Shown: positions 10,844 through 21,184 of the stretch, piece after piece | Layout of the letters: every line of letters begins with the position of its first letter | Numbering within the stretch: the stretch's first letter is position 1 | Assembly (NCBI GenBank): GCA_015179125.1 | Contig: WHVA01000123.1 | Span: 62,001 to 126,000, forward strand | DNA from: Gautieria morchelliformis | Taxonomy: Eukaryota; Basidiomycota; Agaricomycetes; Gomphales; Gomphaceae | Direction: 5' to 3' | Length of the DNA stretch: 64,000 nucleotides | Program-made: the position numbers and the translations under genes | Notes under the pieces: generated by a model | What the model saw: the letters and a program-made list of their open reading frames with translations, nothing else | The model's database searches: none | Told to the model about the DNA's origin: nothing

Positions 10844-11161
10844 AGGTGGCACATCAAACCCGATGACAAGAATCCGAACGGATCCAGGGCTTACCAGCTC
10901 ATTCTCAAGCGTATGCAAGTCCTGCCGACGATACAAGACGGTATGAAGACGATCACATCCGCTTCACCGGCTACTCCGACGGAATCGACTAGTTCACGTG
11001 CACCGCCTGAATCTATCGAGTCATCCCTTACCCCCCTGACTCCCACCCCAGCTCCTCGAGGAGGCAAAACCGCCGCTAAACACAAGCGTCCTCCGACCGA
11101 TTCAATCGACAAAACGGCCCCTCCACCAAAAAGGGCGCTGCGTCTCCCTGAGTCGAGTTAA
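10844..11161 (+). other. Open frame of unknown origin (protein C-terminus-like)
   Basis: After a TGA at 10841 the frame reads about 105 codons to TAA at 11159. The first part (IKPDDKNPNGSRAYQLILKRMQVL) looks like folded protein, the rest is Ser/Thr/Pro-rich and basic with KHKRPP and PPPKRALR, as in a disordered nuclear tail. I do not recognise the family. It could be the last exon of a lost gene. Confidence 0.3.
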
Positions 11162-11320
11162 TGCGTGTCAGCAACGATTTACTGTTCCAGGCCCTTTCTC
11201 AATTACCGCCAGCAACAACCTACCTTTGTCATGTGCTTCACCGGATTCAACTCCGGACCGATGGGTGACAATGACCCAGACGTACCGCACATGACAAGTA
11301 TCGGTATAAATGTAATCGTT

Positions 11321-11431
11321 AAATGTAACCAATTGTTTAAGAATCATAAATGTAACCCTTTGTTTAAGAATCCGAAATGTAACCCATTGTTTTTGATTCA
11401 TAAATGTAACCGAAATGTAACCGATTGTTTA
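11321..11431 (+). repeat. 27-bp minisatellite, about four copies
   Basis: Three full units begin AAATGTAACC and continue about 17 nt with a TTGTTTaaGAATC core (starts at 11321, 11348, 11375), followed by a broken unit and a final partial one. Units differ by a few substitutions. No coding role is apparent. Confidence 0.8.
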
Positions 11432-11714
11432 TACTCAGCCCCACCAGGAGTCGGGGACTGGCGCCAATGCGCCGCTACCGATTGGATACCCATCGACGCA
11501 GAGTGAACGATCACTTCGGGTTCATGTCTCAAAGCTCCTTCAAGAATCGACAACCCTTGTTAGCTATACAATATTCTAGTTGTTTGGAATCAGCGTGGTA
11601 TGTATTGTTCGACAGTGAGTGTCGGCACAACAAAGAGGGCGCCGAGTTATGAGATTGGTGTCTCGTTCTTGTCCTGTGCCAAGGGTTTCTCAGTCGCATG
11701 CAAAGCGTGGACGC
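11432..11714. other. Spacer without recognised gene
   Basis: 283 bp between the minisatellite and the 3' end of the ABC transporter. No conserved motif seen. Confidence 0.5.
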
Positions 11715-14578
11715 TCAGATGCTCACATCAGGTAAGAAGGCTTCTGCCTGCAACTTGTATAGCTTCGCGTATTCGCCACCCAAATCCAACAGCTCACTAT
11801 GCTTGCCCTGCTCCACTAAGCAGCCGTTCTGCATGACGCTAGTGACAGTTGTCATATAGTCATCAGCCGATGTACAGATGAGAGCGTCTGTATTTAACAC
11901 GTACAGTATAAGATCCGCTCGCTTGGTTAAGTAACCAAAGCGGTGGGTCACGAATACCTGACACAACAGTCAAACGAACATCTTTAATGTCGCTAGAATA
12001 AGAATTACCATTGTTTTACCCTGCTCGGTGCTCACGGCTCTCAAACTCTCAAAGAGTTCATACTCCATCTTGGGGTCTAATGAGGCGCTGGGCTCGTCAA
12101 CGGCGACCAACTTGATGTGCTTTGCTGCAGCGCGATAAAATAATCGAGACCTAGGCAGACGGAAGAAATTAACGATAGAAGGCAGGGGAAAGGGGGCATG
12201 TGCTCCCTCACAACGCGAGTCTTTGCCATTGTCCCAAAGAGACCTCCGCGTCTTTAGTGACATCCTTCATCTTGTCTTGGAATGCTTGAGTTCCACGTGT
12301 AGCTGATGATGTTGACCATGAATACACTTTCGGCTGAAGAACCGTGTCGAAGCCATTGCGTTGCTTTTCAATGATTTCAGTTGCACCTCCCAGCCGCGCA
12401 GCTTCTTTAACCAAGTCATCCACAGAATGTTGGCCCTTTTCTGCTTCTCCTGGAGCCGAATCGTAAGATGCATCAGGGAGTCCCAGAGCTATGTTTTCTC
12501 GGATGGAAAGCGGGTAATGGGTGTAACTCTGGGAGAGCATGGCCATCGATCGCCGCACATCCGAGGCGACAAAGGAACTAAGGGAGGTACCATCGATCGA
12601 AATGCCCCCCGAACTTGGATCATATAGTCGATTAAACAACTTGAGGAGTGTTGATTTTCCACTCCCGTTGATCCCTACTATCACCACAGCTTGACCCTTT
12701 CCAATGGTGAAAGATACATCTTGATAACGCTGTCGCTCTTAGGGTAAGCGAAGGAGACATTTCTGTGCAAGGAAACATAGTCAGTAGGATGGTGAGTACT
12801 TGATGCATGATGCAAAATAGCGCAATGGCACTCGCTGAAATCTGATTTCCATTCCCGGCGAATGCTTAAGCACGTCTTTAGGATAATGTAGTTCTCCGTC
12901 CTCGAGTGTGTTCTGGATCTTTCCAAGCTCAGCAACCGTCTTCATCTCTTCCAGGCGCTGTCGGAACGACTTTTCCTCCCTGAGTATACGATAAAATGTC
13001 CAAGTCAACGATGAAGAAGCTTGCTGAATTAGAGCGATGGAGGTCAGAGAGAAACTTTGAGGGGAGAGATAGACTTGGAAGGCATAAAATATCTGAAACG
13101 GTCCTTAGGTCATATTCACAATGATGAACTAGCTGTAGGCTCACGAGAGGGAAGTCCTCTGTAAAAGCATCAATGAATGAGAGAAAACTGGACCTTTGCA
13201 ACTCCAACAGGGAGTCCGGATAGTCGTCCGAGGTGTCGCCAAGGAGAACGCGTGCCTTCGCCCACTCTGAGAGAAATGAGCGGGTTGGAAACAGAGATGG
13301 TGATGGAGGCGCACCTCGCTGGATATAGTCTTTAAGCCCGTCACTGATAATCTCTACTCGGTGAGTTGCGTCAGTTACTATGTCCACCAAGGAGCGCATT
13401 CGACGGTAGTGCGGGTTGGAATCCCAGAAGAATGAAGCTAGAACATGGTGAGCTCGAAGCACTCGGTGTTGACGGTAGTCAAGGACGAACTGTGACTCCA
13501 GATAGAATCAACTGAGACACTAACGAACGCGGATTTCCCCAAACAGACTACTGCGAACCAATATCCTCCGGGCTGGGATCTTAAGGCTCCGAAGATAAAA
13601 CTTAGTTGGGAAATGACACTTGACAAAGTTGTTAGCTTGGATATCAAATCCCGAAATATCCCCCATGCGCCTCCGCGAGAGCCTCGACCAAAATATCTAT
13701 TTATTTTCGCCGCGGTTTCAGGTCCTGAAATATATTATCAGCAAGTTCCACCCATGTCTGACACTGACAGCAGCGAAATACCTTGGAAAGTAGGCAGGTC
13801 TAGCCGAAGGTTGGCTGTGTGGGGTTTTTGTAAAATTCAATGGGACGTATGGTGATGCTACTTGCCTCGGATCAGTCGTTCCTCGAACAGGTAGCGGATA
13901 CGATTAGCAAGAACGTGGCTTGCTCGTTTCCTGTATGCCAAATCTTTATTTAATCCCATTTGTAAATCATCACTGATGTAAAAGGAATCACTTAGCCTTG
14001 CTGAACGCAGAGGTCATAAAGGTGAATATCACGCGGTATATTACGGCTTTAGCTAGGGCATAACCGTCTACTTTTTGGTTTGTTATACTGTTTTGGATCT
14101 TAAAAGAAATATATTGTCAGCAACGTCGTGATGGTGCTAATAAGCAGGGATACGCACAATATTCAATAATTGACTTGAAAAGTACAGGTCGACAGCATCC
14201 TATATTGTAGCTATCAGACTGCTGGTAGCATTGTTGACGGACAATTGAGGTACTCACCTCCGTACTGTTCCATAGCGAGGCGAGTATGTAAACGACCATC
14301 ATCCAAGGCGAAACACTGAAGCACTCGTGAAGAAAGTGGTATACGATGGGAAAGATGGCTATCATTTCTCTTCCTTGTTGTATCACTGCACGACCCGGTA
14401 ATGTCCACGATCCTCCGGCATTGATTTCAGTCATGATAGTCCACACGCCGAGCTCTCTGAACTTCAGGACTGTTTTTGCTGGTTTTTCTGTGCGGGGCGG
14501 GTTATCTTGAGCTCCAGATGCCTTGGGGGGGTTGGACGTCGGGGGTTTCGACACTTCTGAGAGGCTATCGCCACACAT
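11715..14578 (-). pseudogene. Intron-rich ABC transporter (membrane half plus nucleotide-binding domain)
   Basis: The first exon starts at ATG 14578 and holds a soluble leader then hydrophobic stretches (about 14350-14280). Further exons (13640-12800) read as transmembrane and coupling regions. The nucleotide-binding domain has Walker A GINGSGKST (about 12660), Q-loop MLSQSYTHYP, signature VSLGQWQRLAL (LGQ in place of SGGQ), Walker B LVAVDEPSASLD and H-loop VTHRFG, ending EAFLPDVSI. GT-AG introns fit well after RLAL, GKTMV and ADLIL. One base is missing between SDSVIK and the VSFTIGKG strand (near 12722), and one donor reads GC (near 12830). Either it is a recent pseudogene or the missing base is an assembly error. 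The substrate cannot be inferred. Confidence 0.75.
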
Positions 14579-16224
14579 GCCTATGGTCTACCTTGAACTT
14601 GAAGCTTGAAGTCTGTGCGCAGAGCACAACGTGTGGCATTCTGGTATTTATACAGTTTCGGTTGCGGTTTATGACTCTTCAGCGCTACCGCGTGCAGTTT
14701 GTTAGCGCCATGCAGATAGCTGCGTTACCCGGAGCTGCCTTGAGACCGATCTTCGATGGACCACAGCATATTGCCAGTGACAGCGGCATTCCGAATGGCA
14801 CACACAAGTCTCGAAACCCCCGATGTCTAATCTCCCAGATAAGGCGTCTGAAGCTGAAGATGCAGAATCGATAGCCATCGATCCGGATAGCATTAGTTGG
14901 AACCAATTGGACGTCTAGGTTTACCTCGTGTACATAGTATTGGTAGGCGCGTGTAGTCTATCGATCGCGGTTTGAATCCCTTCTCACAACATTTCAGGAG
15001 CCACAGCGAGTGGAGTTCGAGACATGCAGTCTGATCTGAGATCTAGAAGAATACCGTACTTACTTTAAATGTCGGGCAATAACTAGACAATTAGGCAACA
15101 CGACACGCCTAGGGCATTGCTGTATTGAATGAAAATGTCGAAACTACTAGAACTGGAAGGCACACATCGTTAGGCAGGTTTTTTTCTATTTAGACCGTGC
15201 TGTGTCTATCTATGCATGCCGGGATATAATACAACCAATCGAATGGAGACGCTGATATGCAGCATATTCCTCTTGATGGGCGTGGGCGCACAGGCACACG
15301 CACGACGCTGCACCGCCCCCGCCACACCCGCACCCATACCCGCACCCGGACGCGGCCACGGGCCCGGGCTCCACGCGGAAGCCCTCCCCCCCACAGACAC
15401 CAACACGTGTCCTCCCCGGATCTCTCTTACTCGATTCTATTCCTCTGTGTATAGTTTACGACATTGTTGGGGTTTCAGCCGTCGGCTGCGGGTTTTCCAA
15501 AACGTTTACCAACCTACTCGTGTCCCGAGTATTCAACGGGTTATTCCCTATTGCGTTGAGCCTTGGTGCTGCAAGTGTCACTGACATGTTCTTCATCCAT
15601 CAGCGGTAAGCCACTCCCATCTTTTTTTTTTTTTCTTTTTTTTTTTTTGTATCCATTTTTATCTATTGGGTTGCATGCTCATGTAAGATATTAATTCATG
15701 TGGCTTATGGCAGGGAGGACCTAAGCCGGTCTAACATCCCTCGGAAATTAACGATTGTATGGTAAGCCGATAGATAATAAATAATGTGTGCGGGGTCTGC
15801 ATATGAAAGAGACTGTTTGATATAATAATGGAAAATGGTCCAGGGCCGGACTGCGGGTGTGGGGTGGGGAGAGGCGGGGCTAGCGGGCAGGGCTTAGGAG
15901 CGGGCTCTGGTGCAAGTCTGTGCGGGTGGGCATGCGGGGACGTGGGCGACACGAGATGGGATGATCGGCTGGGATGCGGTGGGGCGTTGGCGAGCGGGGC
16001 GCGGTGCGGTGCCTGTGTGAAGATGAGCGTTAGTACTGAGCGGGGGCGTTTGGGTCTCGTAGGGTCTAATCTACTCTATGTGGTGGGTGAGGAGGGGGGG
16101 CTGCGAGAGTGGGACTGTGGGAGTGGGGGTCGAGGATGGAAGCGCTTGGTCGCGTTCACGTAATCTAGCATGTAGTCAATACAGAAGCTTGGTCAGGTTG
16201 AGTGCGTTGCGTCTCAGGATGTTG
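14579..16224. other. 1.6-kb intergenic region, no supported gene
   Basis: Contains a C/G-rich degenerate CGCACCC-type tract (15281-15365), a split poly-T tract (15621-15648) and a G-rich stretch (15840-16140). Open frames here are low-complexity products of base skew. Confidence 0.5.
15621..15760 (-). repeat. Possible short retroposon tail (poly-T on plus strand)
   Basis: On the minus strand, text ending in a 14+15 A run (interrupted by one G) is preceded by about 110 nt with a Tad-like 3' end style (CCAATAGATAAAAATGG before the A run). GGTAAGCC occurs at 15605-15612 and again at 15761-15768, as a possible 8-bp duplication, but 8 nt separate the left copy from the tail. Weak. Confidence 0.3.
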
Positions 16225-16232
16225 ATCATGGG
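16225..16232. repeat. hAT target-site duplication, left
   Basis: ATCATGGG, identical to 28024-28031. Confidence 0.75.
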
Positions 16233-16575
16233 TAGTGTTCTGCAAAGCTCGGCTTGGGTCGCGGCTAAGCCGGAGCCGAGCCGCCAAAAGCCGGGCCGAG
16301 CCGGGCCAAAGCCGTCCTGAGGCCGGGAGCTAGGGCTCGGCCTGAGTTTTGGAGAGCCCGAGCCGAGCCCTCGAGCCCGAGCCGAGCCCTCAAGCCGCGG
16401 CTCGAGCGCTTACTCGAGCGCTCACCGGTTATGTGCGAATCGGGTAACAAGCGCATTCCAAATGCGGACTCAAGATGAAGATAATCTATGGGATCCAGCC
16501 GCGTCATCTTCGCATGGGCTGGAATTAAATAAGGAAGGTCCAGAGGTCCCTCAGGTGGTCTAGACACCTGTCAAT

Positions 16576-16818
16576 GGTTGGAGTTAGGATATGATGGGTA
16601 GAACGCAGCAGGGCCGCGCACAGCGTGACCGGACAATCAGAGTAGGGAGAACGATAATAGCTTCGGTCTTGAATGACCGAAGCAAGTATATAGATCAGAC
16701 TCGTAGTTAGATGTACCTCAGTGAAGCACCTGTTCACTGAGGTACATACCGTATTATGCCTAAAGCTACAGGACACTTATCATTGTGTATAGCCCGTTTA
16801 CATTAGGTAGATATACAC
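16576..16818 (+). repeat. Copia B 5' LTR, left piece
   Basis: Matches the 3' LTR over its first ~150 bp. It includes a hairpin (TGTACCTCAGTGAA and its exact complement, 7-nt loop) and then about 49 bp absent from the 3' LTR before rejoining it at GCCCGTTTACATTAG. The DIRS element follows. Confidence 0.85.
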
Positions 16819-17091
16819 GCTAATTAATGGGTCGCTGAATCGCGGGGAGTGAGATGGCGGCAAACACTTGACCAACCTGGAGGTCAATTGTTTCCGTTAG
16901 GGGGCAGAGGGGGATTTGTCGGCCAGGCACGGATCCGCGGAATTTTCTGCCGAGAGGTGGGAACTTCCGGTTGCAGGTCCCTGAGGGCGTGCAACCCACA
17001 ACACGTCCACAGCATGACGTGATTGTGTCGGAACGCATCAGAGGCCGACAAGCCTCGAGCGCGAGGATGTGGCAGGCTATACCACCACCCA
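16819..17091 (-). repeat. DIRS split repeat B2 (3' end)
   Basis: Terminal copy; its GCTAATTAATGGG end joins copia LTR sequence. Confidence 0.9.
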
Positions 17092-17126
17092 AAGCGCTAA
17101 TCAGAATAGGGAGTGGAGGGAGGGGG

Positions 17127-17293
17127 GAAGAAAATGGTTCGCCTACGTCCTACCAGTGGGGGTAGATGGAGGTGAAAGACAGGAATGACCGTATGAAGTG
17201 ACAGTTCGGGTATTTATAGATGTGGCTTCAGTTCCTTTAATCAGCCCGGTTGTAGCGCTCGGCTTGCTGCGCTCATCATCGCTTCAACTACCA
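17127..17293 (-). repeat. DIRS split repeat A2
   Basis: Near-identical to A1 (23048-23234). A1 has an extra 15-bp unit in the GCTGCGCTCGGC tract and 4 bp more after GTGGCTT. Ends …CAACTACCA on the plus strand, adjoining B1. Confidence 0.9.
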
Positions 17294-17571
17294 GCTAATT
17301 AATGGGTCGCTGAATCGCGGGGAGTGAGATGGCGGCAAACACTTGACCAACCTGGAGGTCAATTGTTTCCGCTGAGTTAGGGGGCAGAGGGGGATTTGTC
17401 GGCCAGGCATGGATCCGCGGAATTTTCTGCCGAGAGGCGGGAACTTCCGGTTGCAGGTCCCTGAGGGCGTGCAACCCACAACAGGTCCACAGCATGACGT
17501 GATTGTGTCGGAACGTGTCAGAGGCTGACAAGCCTCGAGCGCGAGGACGTGGCAGGCTATACCACCACCCA
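17294..17571 (-). repeat. DIRS split repeat B1
   Basis: 278 bp, about 97% identical by eye to B2 (16819-17091). The main difference is 5 bp (CTGAG) missing in B2. Both begin GCTAATTAATGGG on plus. Confidence 0.9.
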
Positions 17572-17677
17572 CAATCCAATGCTCTAGCAGCGGACCGTGA
17601 GTATGCCTGACGGTACTCGTGACCCCCTAATGGGATGTGCGTGGTACAGGTGTAAATAGTAGCGGAACAAATGTATA

Positions 17678-19132
17678 TTAAGCCAAGTGTAGGTTTCGGC
17701 GTAGCTGAGACATGCGTGCAGTAAGAGATGCCACCGAGTCAAAGGACTCGCCGATGAAGTTCGGGAGGATGTCCTCGATACGTCTCCAGTAAAGAAGGAA
17801 GGCCGTAGAAGACCACCTCCCGATGACTATAACCACCCATGGGTCGATACCCAAGAGTAAGAGGTGTGACGTGCTGCCGATCCGGAAGCCATGGCCCAGG
17901 ATGGGTCCGAGTGTGCTGGTGGACCAGACCTCACTGCAGCGTTCCAGGAACCAGTGCTTGGTCATGGGGGCCCAGCCGCCGTCTGCTGTCTCAAAGGCGA
18001 ATAGAGGGACGTGTGGGGGAACAGAGGCGCTGCACGTGAGGTGGTGATCAAAGGCCGAGACGGGATTGGTGAGTTCGGCGATGTCTATGAGCTGCAGATC
18101 ATCGCCGAGGGATCGTTTGGTCTTTGAGAAAGGGATGTGAATGGTTGTGAAACGGCGGCTCTGTCTGGCGACGCCGCGTGTGACGAGGGTGGAGCGAGAC
18201 ACGTGCAGGGAAGGGTCGAACGTGTTGCGTGAAGGGGTTGTGAGTTCGCCTAAATGGCAGCAAGCCCAAAACGATATGGCTGCTACCGCCATGACTGCTG
18301 CGTCGAAGGAGTTCGTGAGGTCTAGGTTATCATGCAAGAAATTGATATGGGCCAGGGTCACACGGTGACGTGCTTCGCGTGTGGATGACGGCGGTGTGGC
18401 ATTGGCCGCCCCTCTCCTGGATAGAGCCAGAAGGCTGCCCCCGTGCCAAGGAGCGTCATTAAGTTGGTGCCAGCGGTGTATGCCGGCGATCCAAGTGGAA
18501 ATGCATGATTCGCTTACAGAACCTGCTCCGCAGTTGGTCACAAAAAGTGATAGTAGCATTTCAGAGGCGGGCATGCGATCTTCTTCGGACAAGTTGATGG
18601 AATCACAATACTGGTTAAATCTCAGGATGCCGACACCCCAGCCTTGGCGGGTGCCCTTGACAACCCCGTTGGAACAGACCTCACGCATCCGTGTGACGTG
18701 CTCAGGTGGAAAAGAAGAGTGAGAGATTAAACTTCGTTCAATAGCGTAAGGAGTAAGGCATGATGTGGCACGATCAGCTGCAAGAACATGGGGACGGAAT
18801 GGGGATGGTGCAAGAAAGTTGTTGTGGTCATGTGACACTCGTGGCTTGCGTCGGCGGGCAGGTTGTGGTAAGGGAGCATTGTCGGTCGCCCCCCCTCCTG
18901 ACCGTGACGGGCTGGCACAGCGCGCAGCTGAGATCTCTCGTCTTCTAAGCATGGACGAGGTAGGGTGTGAGTTCCCCGGGCAGGGTGAATGGGATTTGGA
19001 GACGTGTGTCGGAAGGACCCATCTCACCGCGGGAGATGAGGTCCACCCTGTTCTCCGCAGATGGAACATATTTTGTGTCGATTGTGACGTTGGTTGGGGC
19101 GAGGAGGATGGCGATGCGGCGGATGGAGGCAT
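17678..19132 (-). CDS. DIRS tyrosine recombinase (integrase)
   Basis: 484 residues, open throughout, overlapping the end of the RNase H frame as is common in DIRS. The catalytic fold shows CCHLGELTTPSR (box I, where the usual Arg of RLGE is His), GHGFRIGSTSHLLLLG (HxxR) and GRWSSTAFLLYWRR with the nucleophile Tyr. It would join the circular DNA to the target without a target duplication. Loss of the first Arg suggests an inactive enzyme. The Pro/Ser-rich N-terminus is probably disordered. Confidence 0.85.
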   Translation of the reverse strand: MPPSAASPSSSPQPTSQSTQNMFHLRRTGWTSSPAVRWVLPTHVSKSHSPCPGNSHPTSSMLRRREISAARCASPSRSGGGATDNAPLPQPARRRKPRVSHDHNNFLAPSPFRPHVLAADRATSCLTPYAIERSLISHSSFPPEHVTRMREVCSNGVVKGTRQGWGVGILRFNQYCDSINLSEEDRMPASEMLLSLFVTNCGAGSVSESCISTWIAGIHRWHQLNDAPWHGGSLLALSRRGAANATPPSSTREARHRVTLAHINFLHDNLDLTNSFDAAVMAVAAISFWACCHLGELTTPSRNTFDPSLHVSRSTLVTRGVARQSRRFTTIHIPFSKTKRSLGDDLQLIDIAELTNPVSAFDHHLTCSASVPPHVPLFAFETADGGWAPMTKHWFLERCSEVWSTSTLGPILGHGFRIGSTSHLLLLGIDPWVVIVIGRWSSTAFLLYWRRIEDILPNFIGESFDSVASLTARMSQLRRNLHLA

Positions 19133-21184
19133 TGCGCTGTGGATTGCGTGAATGTCCCTTTGCCAGGGCGAAAATCACACCTGTGTTGTCGCTGTTTACG
19201 CGTACGTGTGAATCGGTGATGCCTTGTGCATGGATCCAGAGAGTGGCGATCTGGACAGCTACGGTCTCCGCCCAACCGATGTCTCGCCCATCGCTGTCCC
19301 AGCCTGGGCTGAGGTGCCAGGCGGCCCAGCTGTCGCCAACCGTGAGACCGACGCCCCAAGACGTCATGCATCGACCCAGAGGTCGATGTCCACGGTGGCT
19401 CGTGGGAGTAGTGAGCGGGAGAGGTTTGGGGTGCGCAGCGTGTCTTTCCACCAGTCAAGGTCGGAGCGTATGTGTCTGTCGGTGAAGCGCCACGCATACC
19501 TATTGGAGTTGAACTTTGGTATGGTGGCGGCGAGTGCGGGTAGGTACGAGTGGCCCAGGATGTGGACGAAGGTGACGTGTTGTAACGTCCCCAGTAGCTT
19601 CATGGTTGGGAGTAGTTGGGCTCTGTGGTCAGATGTGTATGTGATGACACGGCTGAGGTACTTGATGCGCTTGTGTTTGGGTATTGCGACGGTGCGGGCC
19701 GCTAGGTCCCACGTGAAGCCCACGTAGTCCGCGGTGAAAGAGAAGTCGTGACCCTTGGTACCCACGGGGTGCCATGGCACCCCAAGTGGGTCGGTTACGC
19801 CCATGATCGTGTTCAGGTCGATGTCATAAGAAAATGCATCTTCAGTGCGTGTGTGTGGGAATTGGGAGGAGATGTCTGGGTGCATGGTAGCGTTAGAGGG
19901 CTCGCGCATCGGTAGAACATCATCGACCCAACGGAAGATTTTGTTCACGCCATGACCCCCGAGAATGTCTACGACGGCGTCTGCTATTGTCCCCTGTATG
20001 CCGCCGGCTGTGGCAAGCCTGAACGGCAAGACGTGGTCGACATAGATGTTGTTGCGCCAGAGTATGGCGGTGTAGCGTTTGTGTGCTGGAAGGACGGGGC
20101 ATGTCCTGTAGGCCTTCTGCAGTTCTAGGCAGGCCGCTTGTGTGCCTGGTGGGGCTGTGGCAAGCTGCGGAGATAGGTGTGCGTCAGCGTGATGTGCAAC
20201 GAGATGGAACGTAAGTTGGCTGTGTGAGAAGATGTGGCTGGGTGGGTGGTGGCACTATGTGTGTGTGCGTGTGTATGGCTGAAGTGGTTGCGTGATGATG
20301 TGGGGTGGGCTTGTCACCATGGCTGTGATTGCGTGATGTTGCGCGACGTGGGCACGTTGTGTAGTTCGTGGGTGGGTGTGATGGGGGGGGGGGGGTTCGA
20401 CGTGTGTTTTACTTACGTATTGCGCTACGAGCCATGCTGAGCCCCATCATGTTGGGAAATCATCTGAGTCGAGCATATCGTTGACCGATATGCCGTCCGA
20501 GTCCCTTTTTGAAGCGTTCCTGATGAGTCTCCATTTGTTCGAGCCCGGTTCTTTCTCGAAGAGGCCTAGCGGCGAGGTCCGGAAGTGGACGCCGAATATG
20601 GTGTGTGCCTCTTCGATTGTGAAAGGGCCTGTGATGTGGCCAGCGGTGATCTCTTCCTGTAGGTGCTCGTCTATCAACTCGGGCTGGTCTAGTGCTGATT
20701 TCATGTTCGGTGGTGTGAAGGTTTTGGTGAGGGTGGGTGGTGTGCCGATCAGTGAGCCTTGGGTAATATCTAGTACAACGTTGGGATACAGATTAGAGAG
20801 GTTGAAACGTTCTAGTGCGAGACGGAAGGCAGTTGCTATATACGGGGTGACGATCCTGGATCGTTCAGATTCTAGGGCAGCGGACCGCCCCGTGAGAGCC
20901 AGCGAGGCATAGGGTGCAGCGGTGGGGAGGGTGTCCTTCGGTGGTGGCGGTGCATGCGCCGGTGAGGTTGAACTTGAAGCAGACGGCAGCGGAGTCCATG
21001 TTGTAGAAAAGTTTCTTGTCCCTGGCCACGACGTTGGTTTTTCGATCGGCGTGGCCGTGTAGGGAAGGCGAGGTGCACTGGATAGAGATGTGGGCATTGG
21101 GGAGGCCGCATTTGAGGCAGAGCTTTGGCCTCGTCTCGTGCTCTGCCTTTGCCTGAAAGGGCGCCTGGGTTTGACCGTTGCCAT
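18945..21184 (-). pseudogene. DIRS reverse transcriptase and RNase H
   Basis: The N-terminal part (21184-20447) runs to NDMLDSDDFPT and a TGA at 20447-20449 in place of an expected Arg. The frame continues WGSAWLVAQY to a donor GTAAGT at about 20403; an intron of about 245 nt, including 13 consecutive G on plus, seems to end at CCACAG near 20157. RT then reads TAPPGTQAACLELQKAYRTCP, GGIQGTIADAVVDIL and the catalytic box RWVDDVLP (19925-19902). RNase H starts DLWVDA and is shifted by one base near 19370, continuing SWGVGLTVGDSW…NSDNTGV. It would copy the element RNA; this copy is dead. Confidence 0.85.

Noticed and set aside
15840..16163. Gly-rich open frame
   Set aside because: Composed of a G-skewed low-complexity tract, with no start context or motif.
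16233..16425. GCCGAGCC-rich tract as an independent satellite
   Set aside because: Together with 27905-28023 it forms the subterminal repeats of one hAT-like element with matching ends and an 8-bp duplication.
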